NCBI GenBank assembly: GCA_036264135.1
Contig: DATARN010000086.1
Span: 1-28,647, forward strand
Length of the DNA: 28,647 bases
Direction: 5' to 3'
DNA from: DATARN01 sp036264135
GTDB lineage: Bacteria > Actinomycetota > Acidimicrobiia > Acidimicrobiales > Palsa-688
Within the stretch, counting starts at the first letter, position 1; each line of letters begins with the position of its first letter. Both the position numbers and the translations under genes were made by a program. This document shows, piece by piece, positions 7,796-14,765 of the stretch. The notes under the pieces were generated by a model. The model did no database searches and was not told where the DNA came from. It worked only from the letters and a program-made list of their open reading frames with translations.

Positions 7796-8359
7796 CTACC
7801 AGTCGCGCGTGCGGTAGTGGAGGTGGACAACCCCGTTGCCGAAGCGGTGCTCATCGAGCAGCTCAAGGCGGAACTTGACGCCATCGGGGAGGGAGCGGGT
7901 GCCCCCACCGACGACCGCCGGCGTAAGGAAGAAATGACATTCGTCGACCAGGCCGGCCGCCAGCGCGGCGGCCGCCAGGTGAGGGCCCCCGACACTGATG
8001 TTCGCAGTGGCGGCGGCCTTCATGGCGCCGACCGCCGCGGGGTCGAAGGTCCGCTCGAGGGTGGTACGGGCCGTGGACACCGTCGGTAGCGTCGTGGAGT
8101 AGACGACCTTGTCGGCGGCCTGCCAGATCCGGGCGTAGTCGTGGCCGGCGTCCGGCTCGTCACCGGCGGTCGGCGCCGTCTCCCAGTAGCGCATGACCTC
8201 ATACATCCGGCGCCCGTAGAGGTAAGTTCCCGCCGGGCGCTCCAGGTCGTTGACGAAGGCGTGTACCTCCTCGTCGGGCGCCGCCCAGTCGAAGTTGCCG
8301 TTCTCGTCCGCCACGTAGCCGTCGAGCGACGAGATTGCCGAGTAGATCAGCTTGGCCAT
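7796..8359 (-). CDS. Dihydrofolate reductase/RibD C-terminal family protein
   Basis: This 187-residue protein has the fold of the RibD C-terminal reductase/DHFR superfamily. It opens with MAKLIYSAISSLDGYVAD, carries the NADPH-site-like GRRMYEVM in the middle and ends with SVGGPHLAAAALAAGLVDE, where the GG element marks the cofactor loop. These small actinobacterial proteins are annotated as DHFR-family but usually are not the essential FolA; their substrate is unknown. I chose the ATG at 8359; the longer frame to 8413 adds an Arg-rich tail unlike the family. AAGAAT six bases before this ATG could be a leaderless -10 box. The upstream gap holds short GC repeats. It is convergent with the hypothetical gene at 7280. 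Confidence 0.85.
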   Translation of the reverse strand: MAKLIYSAISSLDGYVADENGNFDWAAPDEEVHAFVNDLERPAGTYLYGRRMYEVMRYWETAPTAGDEPDAGHDYARIWQAADKVVYSTTLPTVSTARTTLERTFDPAAVGAMKAAATANISVGGPHLAAAALAAGLVDECHFFLTPAVVGGGTRSLPDGVKFRLELLDEHRFGNGVVHLHYRTRDW

Positions 8360-8370
8360 GTCCCGATTCT

Positions 8371-8434
8371 TACCGCCGGCGTCGTACCGCCGGCGTGGAC
8401 CGAGGATCCTCACCGCAGCGTCGTACCGCCGGCG
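8371..8434. repeat. Three copies of TACCGCCGGCG
   Basis: TACCGCCGGCG occurs at about 8371-8381, 8385-8395 and 8424-8434; the last two are preceded by GTCG (15-base match). A perfect 10-base palindrome, GAGGATCCTC, lies between them at 8402-8411. All of this sits in the 102-base gap between the methyltransferase stop and the reductase start. Confidence 0.6.
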
Positions 8435-8461
8435 GAGGCCGGCGATCCCGAGGGGTAGATC

Positions 8462-9271
8462 TCAGATACGAGCGACGATCTCGCCGTGCACGACGACGAA
8501 GACGCCGTCGGGCTCGGCACCCCAGCGCCGCCAGGCCTGGGCGAAGTCACCCAGCTGGGCGGCCGTGGCGATCCCGTAGTCGACCGCCTGCTGGGCGAAC
8601 GAGGAGGATAGACACCGTTCCGCCCACAACGTGGCCCACCACTGCCGCTCGGCGTCGGTCGAAAACGTCCAGGTGGACGACTGGTACGCGACGTCGGCGA
8701 GGCCGGCCCGGCGGGCCCAATGCAGTAGCCAGCGGCCGGCGTCGGGTTCCGCCCCATTGCTCCTGGCCACGGCCAGGTACGCCCGGCGCCACCCCTCGAG
8801 CCCGTCAACTTGGGGCGCCCATGTGAAGGTGGAGTAGTCGCTGTCCCGGGCGGCGACGACTCCCCCCGGGCGGGCGAGGGCCGCCATCGCCGCCAGGGCC
8901 CCGACGGGATCCCGGAGGTGTTGCAGCACCTGGTGGGCGTGGACGACGTCGAACGAGCCGGAAGCCAGGCCGGCGTGGCGGAAATCGCCGGTCAGGAAGG
9001 TTGCGTTGGTGATTTCCGCGGTCGCCGCCGCCGCCGAGGCCTCGGCGACCACCGCCTCGGAGACGTCGACGCCGATCACCTGGCCGGGGGCGACATGCCG
9101 GGCCAGGTCGATGGTGAGGGTGCCGGGGCCGCAGCCGACGTCGAGCAGTCGCTGGCCCGGGGCGAGGTGGGGCAGCAGGTAGGCCGCGGAGTTGGCGGCG
9201 CTGCGCCAGCGGTGGGAACGCAAGACGGCGTCGTGGTGGCCGTGGGTGTAGGTGTCGGGTGGACCGCTCAC
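8462..9271 (-). CDS. Class I SAM-dependent methyltransferase
   Basis: This 269-residue protein has a Rossmann-type methyltransferase domain. Motif I is LLDVGCGPGTL (about residues 42-52), followed by the acidic ribose-binding position in VIGVDVS, motif II-like TGDFRHAGL, and SFDVVHAHQVLQHLRDP. This layout resembles UbiE/Methyltransf_11 enzymes. The C-terminal half, with several Trp residues, probably shapes the substrate pocket. The start is GTG at 9271, giving SGPPDTYTHGHHDAVL; the ribosome binding site is weak (GGAAAA about 8 bases away). The methyl acceptor cannot be predicted. It lies 66 bases downstream of the CapA-family gene on the same strand. Confidence 0.88.
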   Translation of the reverse strand: MSGPPDTYTHGHHDAVLRSHRWRSAANSAAYLLPHLAPGQRLLDVGCGPGTLTIDLARHVAPGQVIGVDVSEAVVAEASAAAATAEITNATFLTGDFRHAGLASGSFDVVHAHQVLQHLRDPVGALAAMAALARPGGVVAARDSDYSTFTWAPQVDGLEGWRRAYLAVARSNGAEPDAGRWLLHWARRAGLADVAYQSSTWTFSTDAERQWWATLWAERCLSSSFAQQAVDYGIATAAQLGDFAQAWRRWGAEPDGVFVVVHGEIVARI

Positions 9272-9337
9272 CGCGTCACTTTTCCACGGCTCGAGGAATC
9301 GGGCCGACGGTTTTCCCGCTCCGTGCGACCTTTCGGT

Positions 9338-10504
9338 TTAGGCGGGCAGGCCGCTGCAGCTTCGCCGCTGCTGCCACACTGCCAGGTCGTCGGCCGCGGC
9401 CGTCCCCGTCTGCGGCACCGGGATGCCCTTGGTGATGCGGGCCGGAACCCACGAGTAGGAATCCACTTCCCTACCGGTGACGTCGACGAGCAGGATGCCG
9501 CTGCGCCCCGACTCGCCATCCTCCCGCCAGTAGATGAAGTTGCCCAGCCCGTAGGCGACCAGCGATTTCCCGATGCGGCCGGCACCGAAGACCCGGTGGG
9601 CGTGGCTGCCCACGACGATGTCGGCACCGGCGCCGAGCAGGGCGTGGGCCAGGGTCTCCTGCTCCGGGGAGGCGCAGTGGGTCGTCTCGATGCCCCAGTG
9701 GAGGAAGGTGACGAGGGTGTCGACCTGGGGGCGCACCTCGGCGACGGCCGCCACCAGCCGGGTCCGGTCGATGGAGAACGCCAGCCCGGGTTGGGTGTCC
9801 GTCGCCGACCACTGGGTGACGAGGCCCGGCTCCAACCAGTCGAGGGCCCCGAACACCGCGATGCGCTGGCCCCTGATGACCGTGCGGTAGGGGCGGTAGG
9901 CCTCGGTGGCGTTGTGGCCGATGCCGACTACCGGCAGCTTGGAGGCGGCGATGGCGGCGAAGGTGTCGTCCATGCCGACCGGCCCGTAGTCGAGGGCGTG
10001 GTTGTTGGCCATGTTGATGACGTCGACACCGGCCGCCCTGAGGGCGGCGAAGGACTCGGCGGGCGAGCGAAAATGGAAGTTCTTGCCGGCCACCGGCTCG
10101 CCCCGCTCGGTGATGGCGGTCTCCAGGTTGACCATCGTCAGGTCGGCGCCCGCGAAGATCGGTTTGATGGGCGCCAGCAGGTTGGTGGGATCGTTGCGCA
10201 GCTGGGTGGCCAGCGGCACGCCCGACGAAATGGCGCCCGCCTCGGTGTCCAGGGAGTCGGCGAAGTGGCAGTCGCCGGCGAAGGCGAATCTCACCGTCTG
10301 GCCGCTGCCGCGGGAGCCTCGCAGCCCGACGAACGCGGTGTCGGGGGTGGTGACCGTCGACGGGCCGTGGGGGTGGGCGGCGCTCGGGCGACTCGCCCCC
10401 TGGCAGGCCAGGGGGAGGGCAAGGGCGGGGAGGGCGAGGCCGGCCCGGAGGAGCTGGCGCCGGGACAGCTCCCAGGGCTCGGGGGCATCGGTGGGCTCGG
10501 TCAT
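9338..10504 (-). CDS. CapA-family lipoprotein (metallophosphatase-like)
   Basis: This 388-residue protein belongs to the CapA/PgsA family linked to poly-gamma-glutamate or capsule synthesis, with a metallophosphoesterase-like fold. Visible motifs are AGDCHF (76-81), NLETAIT, NNHALDYG (about 166-173), HWGIE (about 268) and GSHAHR (about 298-303), followed by YGLGNF. The N-terminus combines a twin-arginine-like SRRQLLRAG (14-22) with a hydrophobic stretch and a lipobox PLAC with C34, so export through Tat and lipid anchoring on the outer face are likely. Its ATG overlaps the stop of the upstream lipoprotein gene (ATGA), so the two are coupled. No capB/capC-like ligase genes are nearby, so a poly-glutamate role is not shown. 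Confidence 0.9.
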   Translation of the reverse strand: MTEPTDAPEPWELSRRQLLRAGLALPALALPLACQGASRPSAAHPHGPSTVTTPDTAFVGLRGSRGSGQTVRFAFAGDCHFADSLDTEAGAISSGVPLATQLRNDPTNLLAPIKPIFAGADLTMVNLETAITERGEPVAGKNFHFRSPAESFAALRAAGVDVINMANNHALDYGPVGMDDTFAAIAASKLPVVGIGHNATEAYRPYRTVIRGQRIAVFGALDWLEPGLVTQWSATDTQPGLAFSIDRTRLVAAVAEVRPQVDTLVTFLHWGIETTHCASPEQETLAHALLGAGADIVVGSHAHRVFGAGRIGKSLVAYGLGNFIYWREDGESGRSGILLVDVTGREVDSYSWVPARITKGIPVPQTGTAAADDLAVWQQRRSCSGLPA

Positions 10505-11265
10505 GACGACATTCTGGCGGCCGCCTTCGCCGCCAGCTGCGCCCCGAGGGTGGGCACGCCCAGGACCTGCGGCTGGGTCAGCGTCAAGGTGGTTTCCGAC
10601 CGGCCCTTGGTGACCAGGATGAGGTCGAGGAAGACCTTGACATTGAGGCCGGCCGTGGCCACCACGAAGGTGACTTGGAGATCGCCGCTGTGGTCGGCGA
10701 CCTGGGGAAACGGCTTGGCGGCCGACGTGACCGACACCAGCGTCTGGCCGGGCTGCAGGTTGGCGGTGAACTCCGCCTTCAGCGGGCCGTTGAACAACTG
10801 GGTCATGCAGGCCGGCGTCTTCGGCGACGAGAAAAGCGAGAAGTCGGCGGCCGCGGCGGCGGCGGTCGGATAGACCGAGACCTGGTCGTCGACGGTGTTG
10901 GCCCCGTTCGGATCGCTGAAGGTGGGACTGTCCGCGACCGGCGGGTTGCTGTCAAGCGTGGCGGGCGAAACGCCGAGGCACGACGCCAGCTGGGCGGTGG
11001 TGCCCGAGCCGCCGATTCCCGAGTTGTCGGAGGGACTCGCCGGCGAGGCGGTCCAGCCGGCCGGCAGGTCGCTCAGACTCAGCAGCGCCGCCTGCGCCTT
11101 GGCCTGATCGGCGGGGGTGGTGGTGACAGCAACGGTCGTGGTGGTGCCCGCGGCCGGCACAGTCAATTTCGACGCGGCCGGTATGGCGCCGCCCCCGCAC
11201 GCCGCCAAGCCGGCGGTGAGCAGCAGGCTGACCGTCCCGTTCAGCAAAAGTCGTCTGCCGCGCAC
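10501..11265 (-). CDS. Secreted lipoprotein of unknown function
   Basis: This 254-residue protein starts with a lipoprotein signal peptide: Arg-rich N-region, hydrophobic core and lipobox LAAC with C23. A Thr/Ala-rich linker follows (about 35-55). The mature domain starts with LSLSDLPAGW and has a Cys in ASCLGV and another in PACMTQ, which may form a disulfide. This pattern recalls small actinobacterial cell-wall lipoproteins and PknH-type sensor domains, but I cannot assign a function. The GTG start at 11265 is supported by GGAAGGGG six bases upstream. Stop and start overlap with the CapA-family gene downstream, so the products probably work at the same cell surface site. Confidence 0.82.
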   Translation of the reverse strand: MRGRRLLLNGTVSLLLTAGLAACGGGAIPAASKLTVPAAGTTTTVAVTTTPADQAKAQAALLSLSDLPAGWTASPASPSDNSGIGGSGTTAQLASCLGVSPATLDSNPPVADSPTFSDPNGANTVDDQVSVYPTAAAAAADFSLFSSPKTPACMTQLFNGPLKAEFTANLQPGQTLVSVTSAAKPFPQVADHSGDLQVTFVVATAGLNVKVFLDLILVTKGRSETTLTLTQPQVLGVPTLGAQLAAKAAARMSS

Positions 11266-11271
11266 GCGTGG

Positions 11272-11279
11272 CCCCTTCC
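11272..11279 (-). promoter_or_regulatory. Ribosome binding site of the lipoprotein gene
   Basis: On the minus strand GGAAGGGG lies six bases before the GTG at 11265, supporting this non-ATG start. Confidence 0.6.
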
Positions 11280-11292
11280 ATTTCCTTTATGG

Positions 11293-11305
11293 GTCGATAA
11301 TCGAC
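11293..11305. promoter_or_regulatory. Palindrome upstream of the lipoprotein-capA pair
   Basis: GTCGAT-A-ATCGAC is a perfect 6+6 palindrome in an AT-rich patch 27 bases before the lipoprotein start and 13 bases after the acetyltransferase stop. It may be an operator for the lipoprotein-CapA operon; the short arms and missing T-tract argue against a terminator. Confidence 0.4.
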
Positions 11306-11318
11306 AATAAGCCAGGCC

Positions 11319-11777
11319 TCAGATCCGCCGCGTCATGTGAACACTGTTGGGGTCTTTCTTGTAGTCGGCGAATGGCTCACAGTACTGGAACCCCTGTTTC
11401 AGGTACAGCTGTCGCGCCGGCTGGAAGAAGGTGAATGACCCCGTCTCCAGGCTCAACCGCTTGAATCCCAAGCGTTGCGCTTCCGCCATGATGTGCCGCA
11501 GGAGTGTCGACGCCACCCCGCGCCGTTGGTAGGCCGCAGCGGTGCGCATCGCCTTGATCTCGGCATGTTCGGTATCGAGCGCTTTGATGGCGCCGCATCC
11601 CACAACCGTCTCGCCGTCGAGGACCGACCAGAACGTGACCTCCGGGCCGCGCAGTGCCTCCAGATCGAGGGCGTGTTTGCTCTGGAGCGGAGTTACCTCC
11701 CGCACCTCGGAAATATGGTCCTCCAGGAATTGCGCGATCGCGGGACCGGACAAGTCATCGATCCGTATCTCCAACAT
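11319..11777 (-). CDS. GNAT family N-acetyltransferase
   Basis: This 152-residue protein shows the GNAT fold: VVGCGAIKAL, then AEIKAMRTAAAYQRRGVAS with the acetyl-CoA pyrophosphate loop QRRGVAS, then ARQLYLKQGFQYCEPF near the C-terminus. It resembles the small PhnO/YncA-like acetyltransferases; the substrate is not known. I chose the ATG at 11777, only 5 bases after the carbonic anhydrase stop. The longer frame to 12017 overlaps that gene and adds Arg/Gly-rich nonsense. The two genes therefore form a tight pair, though no shared pathway is obvious. Confidence 0.9.
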   Translation of the reverse strand: MLEIRIDDLSGPAIAQFLEDHISEVREVTPLQSKHALDLEALRGPEVTFWSVLDGETVVGCGAIKALDTEHAEIKAMRTAAAYQRRGVASTLLRHIMAEAQRLGFKRLSLETGSFTFFQPARQLYLKQGFQYCEPFADYKKDPNSVHMTRRI

Positions 11778-11782
11778 GACCG

Positions 11783-12406
11783 TCAGGCGATGAGCTCGAC
11801 GGCCCCGGTGTCCAGGTCGTAGTAGGCCCCCACGATCCCCAGCCGGCCCGAGGCCACGCCGGCGGCCAGCGCCCGCTCCGCCTTCAGACGGGCGACGGTC
11901 AAGGCGATATGAGCCCGGATCAGCCCCTCGACGGTCTCCGGACCGCGATGCGAGGGCGCAGCCTGGTAGGCCGGTCGCAGGGCGGCCACGACGTCCTCGA
12001 TGTGGCCGGGAGGCCATTCATCCCGCTCGAACGCCCCGACCGCGGCCCGGGCGGCGCCGCAGTCGCGATGGCCGAGAACCATGATGAGCGGCGTCCCCAG
12101 CACCGCGGGCCCGAACTCGACGCTGCCGAGGACCACCTCGTCGCAGACGTGGGCCGCGGTCCGCACGCTCAGGATGTCGCCCAGGCCGCAGTCGAACACG
12201 ATCTCTGGGGGGACCCGGGAATCGATGCAGGAGACGATGACCGCCACCGGCGCCTGACCGGAGGCCACGTGCAGGCGGCGCGCCCGGTCCTGGCGGGGGT
12301 GGACCGCCTCACCGCCGGCGAAGCGGTGGTTACCGGCCCGCAGTACCGCCACCGCGTCCTCAGGGCTCAGCCGAGTGGACGCCGCCTCAGCCACCGCCGC
12401 CCCCAC
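11783..12406 (-). CDS. Beta-carbonic anhydrase
   Basis: This ~207-residue enzyme converts CO2 and water to bicarbonate. The zinc ligands are C60 in SCIDSR, and H113 and C116 in GHRDCGA; the catalytic Asp-Arg dyad is D62-R64. The VRTAAHV element replaces the plant-type RNAGN and resembles the RTAGHV of mycobacterial mtCA2-type enzymes. Start choice is uncertain: GTG at 12406 or GTG at 12394 (203 residues). An ATG at 12586 would overlap the divergent dioxygenase gene and add an Arg/Pro-rich tail, so I reject it. It is followed by the acetyltransferase after 5 bases. It probably supplies bicarbonate for carboxylations or pH balance. Confidence 0.93.
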   Translation of the reverse strand: MGAAVAEAASTRLSPEDAVAVLRAGNHRFAGGEAVHPRQDRARRLHVASGQAPVAVIVSCIDSRVPPEIVFDCGLGDILSVRTAAHVCDEVVLGSVEFGPAVLGTPLIMVLGHRDCGAARAAVGAFERDEWPPGHIEDVVAALRPAYQAAPSHRGPETVEGLIRAHIALTVARLKAERALAAGVASGRLGIVGAYYDLDTGAVELIA

Positions 12407-12471
12407 GGTCGGCGGCGGGGCTCCGGGACGACGAGCGGGAAGGCGTGGCCGGGGGCATTTCCCCAGCAACC

Positions 12472-12477
12472 TAGGCT
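12472..12477 (+). promoter_or_regulatory. TAGGCT -10 box, likely leaderless promoter
   Basis: TAGGCT lies exactly six bases before the ATG at 12484, and there is no Shine-Dalgarno sequence. The spacing puts the transcript start at the A of the start codon. Confidence 0.55.
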
Positions 12478-12483
12478 GGCGCC

Positions 12484-13254
12484 ATGGCAGCAGTCGCCGA
12501 TTCGGCCGTGGCCGTGACCGTGACCGACCTGGGGGCGCGCTTCCGGCAGGACGGGTACGTGGTCGTGCCGGGCCTGTTCGCCGCATCGGAGCTCGACGAG
12601 CTCCAGGCCGACCTGGAGCGCTTGCAACGGGAGGCGGCGGCCGGGGAGCTGGCGCCCCGCCACGTCGGCGACGTCCTCACCGCCGCCGGCCCGGGCGAGC
12701 GGGCGCCCTACATCCACTACGTCATGGGCGTCACGGAACTGTCGGCGCCGGCGGCCGCCGCCTTCAACCACCGCGTGGTCACCGACCTGGTGGGGCACAT
12801 CCTCGGCCCCGGCGCCTACCTGTGGGACTACAACGGCCATGGCGCCGTCTACCAGGACGCCCGGCCCGGCCCGGAGATGACCTACTCCCGCATCGGGTGG
12901 CACACCGACCACCAGAGCCGGCCGACGTCGGACATCTGGCCCGGGGTGGCCCTCACCTTCCATCTGGATGCCACCTCGCCGGCCAACGGCTTCCTGCGCG
13001 TTGTGCCCGGCAGCCACCTCGGCGCCACCGACGGGATGCCCCGCGGGTTCGAGAAGGTCAGGGGCGAGATCGCGGTGTACTGCGACCGGGGCGACGTCAT
13101 GCTGCACCACAGCGACCTGTGGCACTCCGCCGCCCGGGCCACCGAGGACCCGCCGGGCGGGGTGCGCCGCCACTTGCGGGGCACCATCCTGGGCGGCCGG
13201 CGCCTCCGCCCCGACGAGGAACTGGAGCCCTTCAACAAGAACGCCGCCCGCTGA
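12484..13254 (+). CDS. Phytanoyl-CoA dioxygenase family protein
   Basis: This 256-residue protein belongs to the PhyH family of Fe(II)/2-oxoglutarate oxygenases. The iron triad is H140 and D142 in WHTDHQS and H214 in DLWHSAARAT; an Arg about 15-18 residues later (RRHLRG) is the likely 2-oxoglutarate anchor. The family start DGYVVVPGLF is present near residue 23. The segment FHLDATSPANGFLRVVPGSH is the usual core beta-strand region. PhyH members hydroxylate lipids, antibiotics, ectoine and others; the substrate is unknown. The gene is divergent from the carbonic anhydrase, with a probable leaderless promoter, and lies 58 bases before the pyruvate kinase gene. Confidence 0.9.
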   Translation: MAAVADSAVAVTVTDLGARFRQDGYVVVPGLFAASELDELQADLERLQREAAAGELAPRHVGDVLTAAGPGERAPYIHYVMGVTELSAPAAAAFNHRVVTDLVGHILGPGAYLWDYNGHGAVYQDARPGPEMTYSRIGWHTDHQSRPTSDIWPGVALTFHLDATSPANGFLRVVPGSHLGATDGMPRGFEKVRGEIAVYCDRGDVMLHHSDLWHSAARATEDPPGGVRRHLRGTILGGRRLRPDEELEPFNKNAAR

Positions 13255-13312
13255 CGAGCGGCTCCTCCGGGCGTGACGGCGGCCCAATTTCCCTCTGCCA
13301 GACTGCGACGTC

Positions 13313-14737
13313 ATGATCCGCACCAAGATCGTGGCGACGATCGGCCCGGCATCGGACGCCCCGGCCACCCTGCGGGCGATGGCGGCGGCGGGCATGGACG
13401 TGGCCCGCGTGCCGCTGGCCCACGGCAGCCTGGCCGATGCCATCGCCCGGGTGCGGCGCATCCGCGAGACCGTGCCCGCCGTCGGCATCATGGCCGACCT
13501 GCCCGGCCCCAAGGTCCGCACCGCCGCCTTCCCCGACGGTGGGGTGCAGTTGGTGACCGGCAACCCGGTGCGGTTGGTGAACGCCCGCGACGGCGCGACC
13601 AGCAGCGCCGAGGAGATCGCGGTCTGCCACCCCGATCTGGTCGAGGGCCTGGAGCCGGGCGACAAGGTGGCCCTGGGCGACGGTGGTGTCCTCCTGGAGG
13701 TGGCCCGGGCCGGCGGCGGTGCCGTCGAGGCGATCGTGCAGAGCGGCGGCTCGGTGCAGGGCCGCCCCGGGGTGACCGCCCCCGCCGGCCGCATCCCGAT
13801 CGCCACACCCACCGACGAGGACCTCGAGCGTCTCACCGCCCTGATGGCCGAGCGGGTGGAGATGGTGGCGGTGTCCTTCGTCCGCTCCGCCGCCGACCTG
13901 CAGGCCATCCGGCGGGCGGCGGGCGGGGACCGCCCGTTCCTCGTCGCCAAGATCGAAACGCCCGAAGCGGTCGACGCCCTGGACGGCATCGTCGAGGTGG
14001 CCGACGCCGTCATGGTGGCTCGGGGTGACCTCGGCGTCCGCATCGCCCTCGAGGACGTGCCCCACATTCAAAAGCGCATCATCCGCACCGCCGTCCGCTA
14101 CGGCCGGCCGGTGATCACCGCCACCCAGATGCTGGAGTCCATGGTCATCGCCCCGGTGCCGACCCGCGCCGAGGTCGCCGACGTCGCCAACGCCGTGCTC
14201 GACGGCACCAGCGCCGTCATGCTCTCCGCCGAGACGGCCATCGGCCACGACCCCGTGGCGGTGGTGGCGACCATGGCCCGCATCGCCCGCCGGGCCGAGC
14301 AGAACTTCGACTTTGTGGGCTGGGGATCCAGCCTGGCACCCCAGGCGGTGGTCGGTGACGCCTTCAGTTCCGGCCGGCTGACCGCCGCCACCACCGCCGC
14401 CGGCTGGCGGGCCGCCCTGGAGGAGGACGCCGCCTGCATCGTGGCCTGCACCAATTCCGGGGCCACCGCCCGGGCCATCTCCCGCTTCCGCCCCGCCATG
14501 CCCGTGATCGCCTGCACCCCCTCGGAGCGCACCGCCCACCAGCTGACCCTGAGCTGGGGGGTGCGCACCATCACCCTCGGCCAGGTGGCCAGCACCGACG
14601 AGATCGTGTGGTTCGCCGTCCAGGCGGTGGTCCACGCCGGCTACGCGTCGGCCGGCGACGTGGTGGTCGTGCTGGCCGGATCGCCCACCGAACCGGAGCC
14701 GGCCACCGATACCATGCGCCTCGTGCGCGTCCGCTGA
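13313..14737 (+). CDS. pyk: Pyruvate kinase, divergent
   Basis: This 474-residue protein has the full pyruvate kinase layout. Conserved are KIVATIGPAS, R32, K213 and E215 in AKIETPEA, D239 in ARGDLG and T271 in ITATQML, plus the C-terminal domain with CTNSGATAR. It would make pyruvate and ATP from phosphoenolpyruvate and ADP. Two features are unusual. The near-universal NFSHG after R32 reads PLAHG, so the Asn (now P34) and Ser (now A36) that help bind K+ and phosphate are lost. The DLPGPK segment has L63 and K67, the Leu/Lys type tied to K+-independent enzymes. The start at 13313 fits the family and follows a CAGACT box by seven bases. It could be a second, specialised paralogue; the symbol marks family only. 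Confidence 0.88.
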   Translation: MIRTKIVATIGPASDAPATLRAMAAAGMDVARVPLAHGSLADAIARVRRIRETVPAVGIMADLPGPKVRTAAFPDGGVQLVTGNPVRLVNARDGATSSAEEIAVCHPDLVEGLEPGDKVALGDGGVLLEVARAGGGAVEAIVQSGGSVQGRPGVTAPAGRIPIATPTDEDLERLTALMAERVEMVAVSFVRSAADLQAIRRAAGGDRPFLVAKIETPEAVDALDGIVEVADAVMVARGDLGVRIALEDVPHIQKRIIRTAVRYGRPVITATQMLESMVIAPVPTRAEVADVANAVLDGTSAVMLSAETAIGHDPVAVVATMARIARRAEQNFDFVGWGSSLAPQAVVGDAFSSGRLTAATTAAGWRAALEEDAACIVACTNSGATARAISRFRPAMPVIACTPSERTAHQLTLSWGVRTITLGQVASTDEIVWFAVQAVVHAGYASAGDVVVVLAGSPTEPEPATDTMRLVRVR

Positions 14738-14752
14738 CGCCCAATACGCCGC

Positions 14753-14758
14753 TACCAT
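14753..14758 (+). promoter_or_regulatory. TACCAT -10 box, likely leaderless promoter
   Basis: TACCAT lies seven bases before the GTG at 14766, with no Shine-Dalgarno sequence between, in the 28-base gap after pyruvate kinase. It suggests that the membrane-protein gene has its own promoter. Confidence 0.5.
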
Positions 14759-14765
14759 TCCCCCG

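Noticed and set aside
8810..10873. A 687-codon plus-strand frame opposite the methyltransferase and CapA genes
   Set aside because: Composition is typical of an antisense shadow, and the minus strand encodes clear families.
12407..12586. N-terminal extension of the carbonic anhydrase to an ATG at 12586
   Set aside because: It is Arg/Pro-rich, unlike the family, and would overlap the divergent dioxygenase gene and its promoter.
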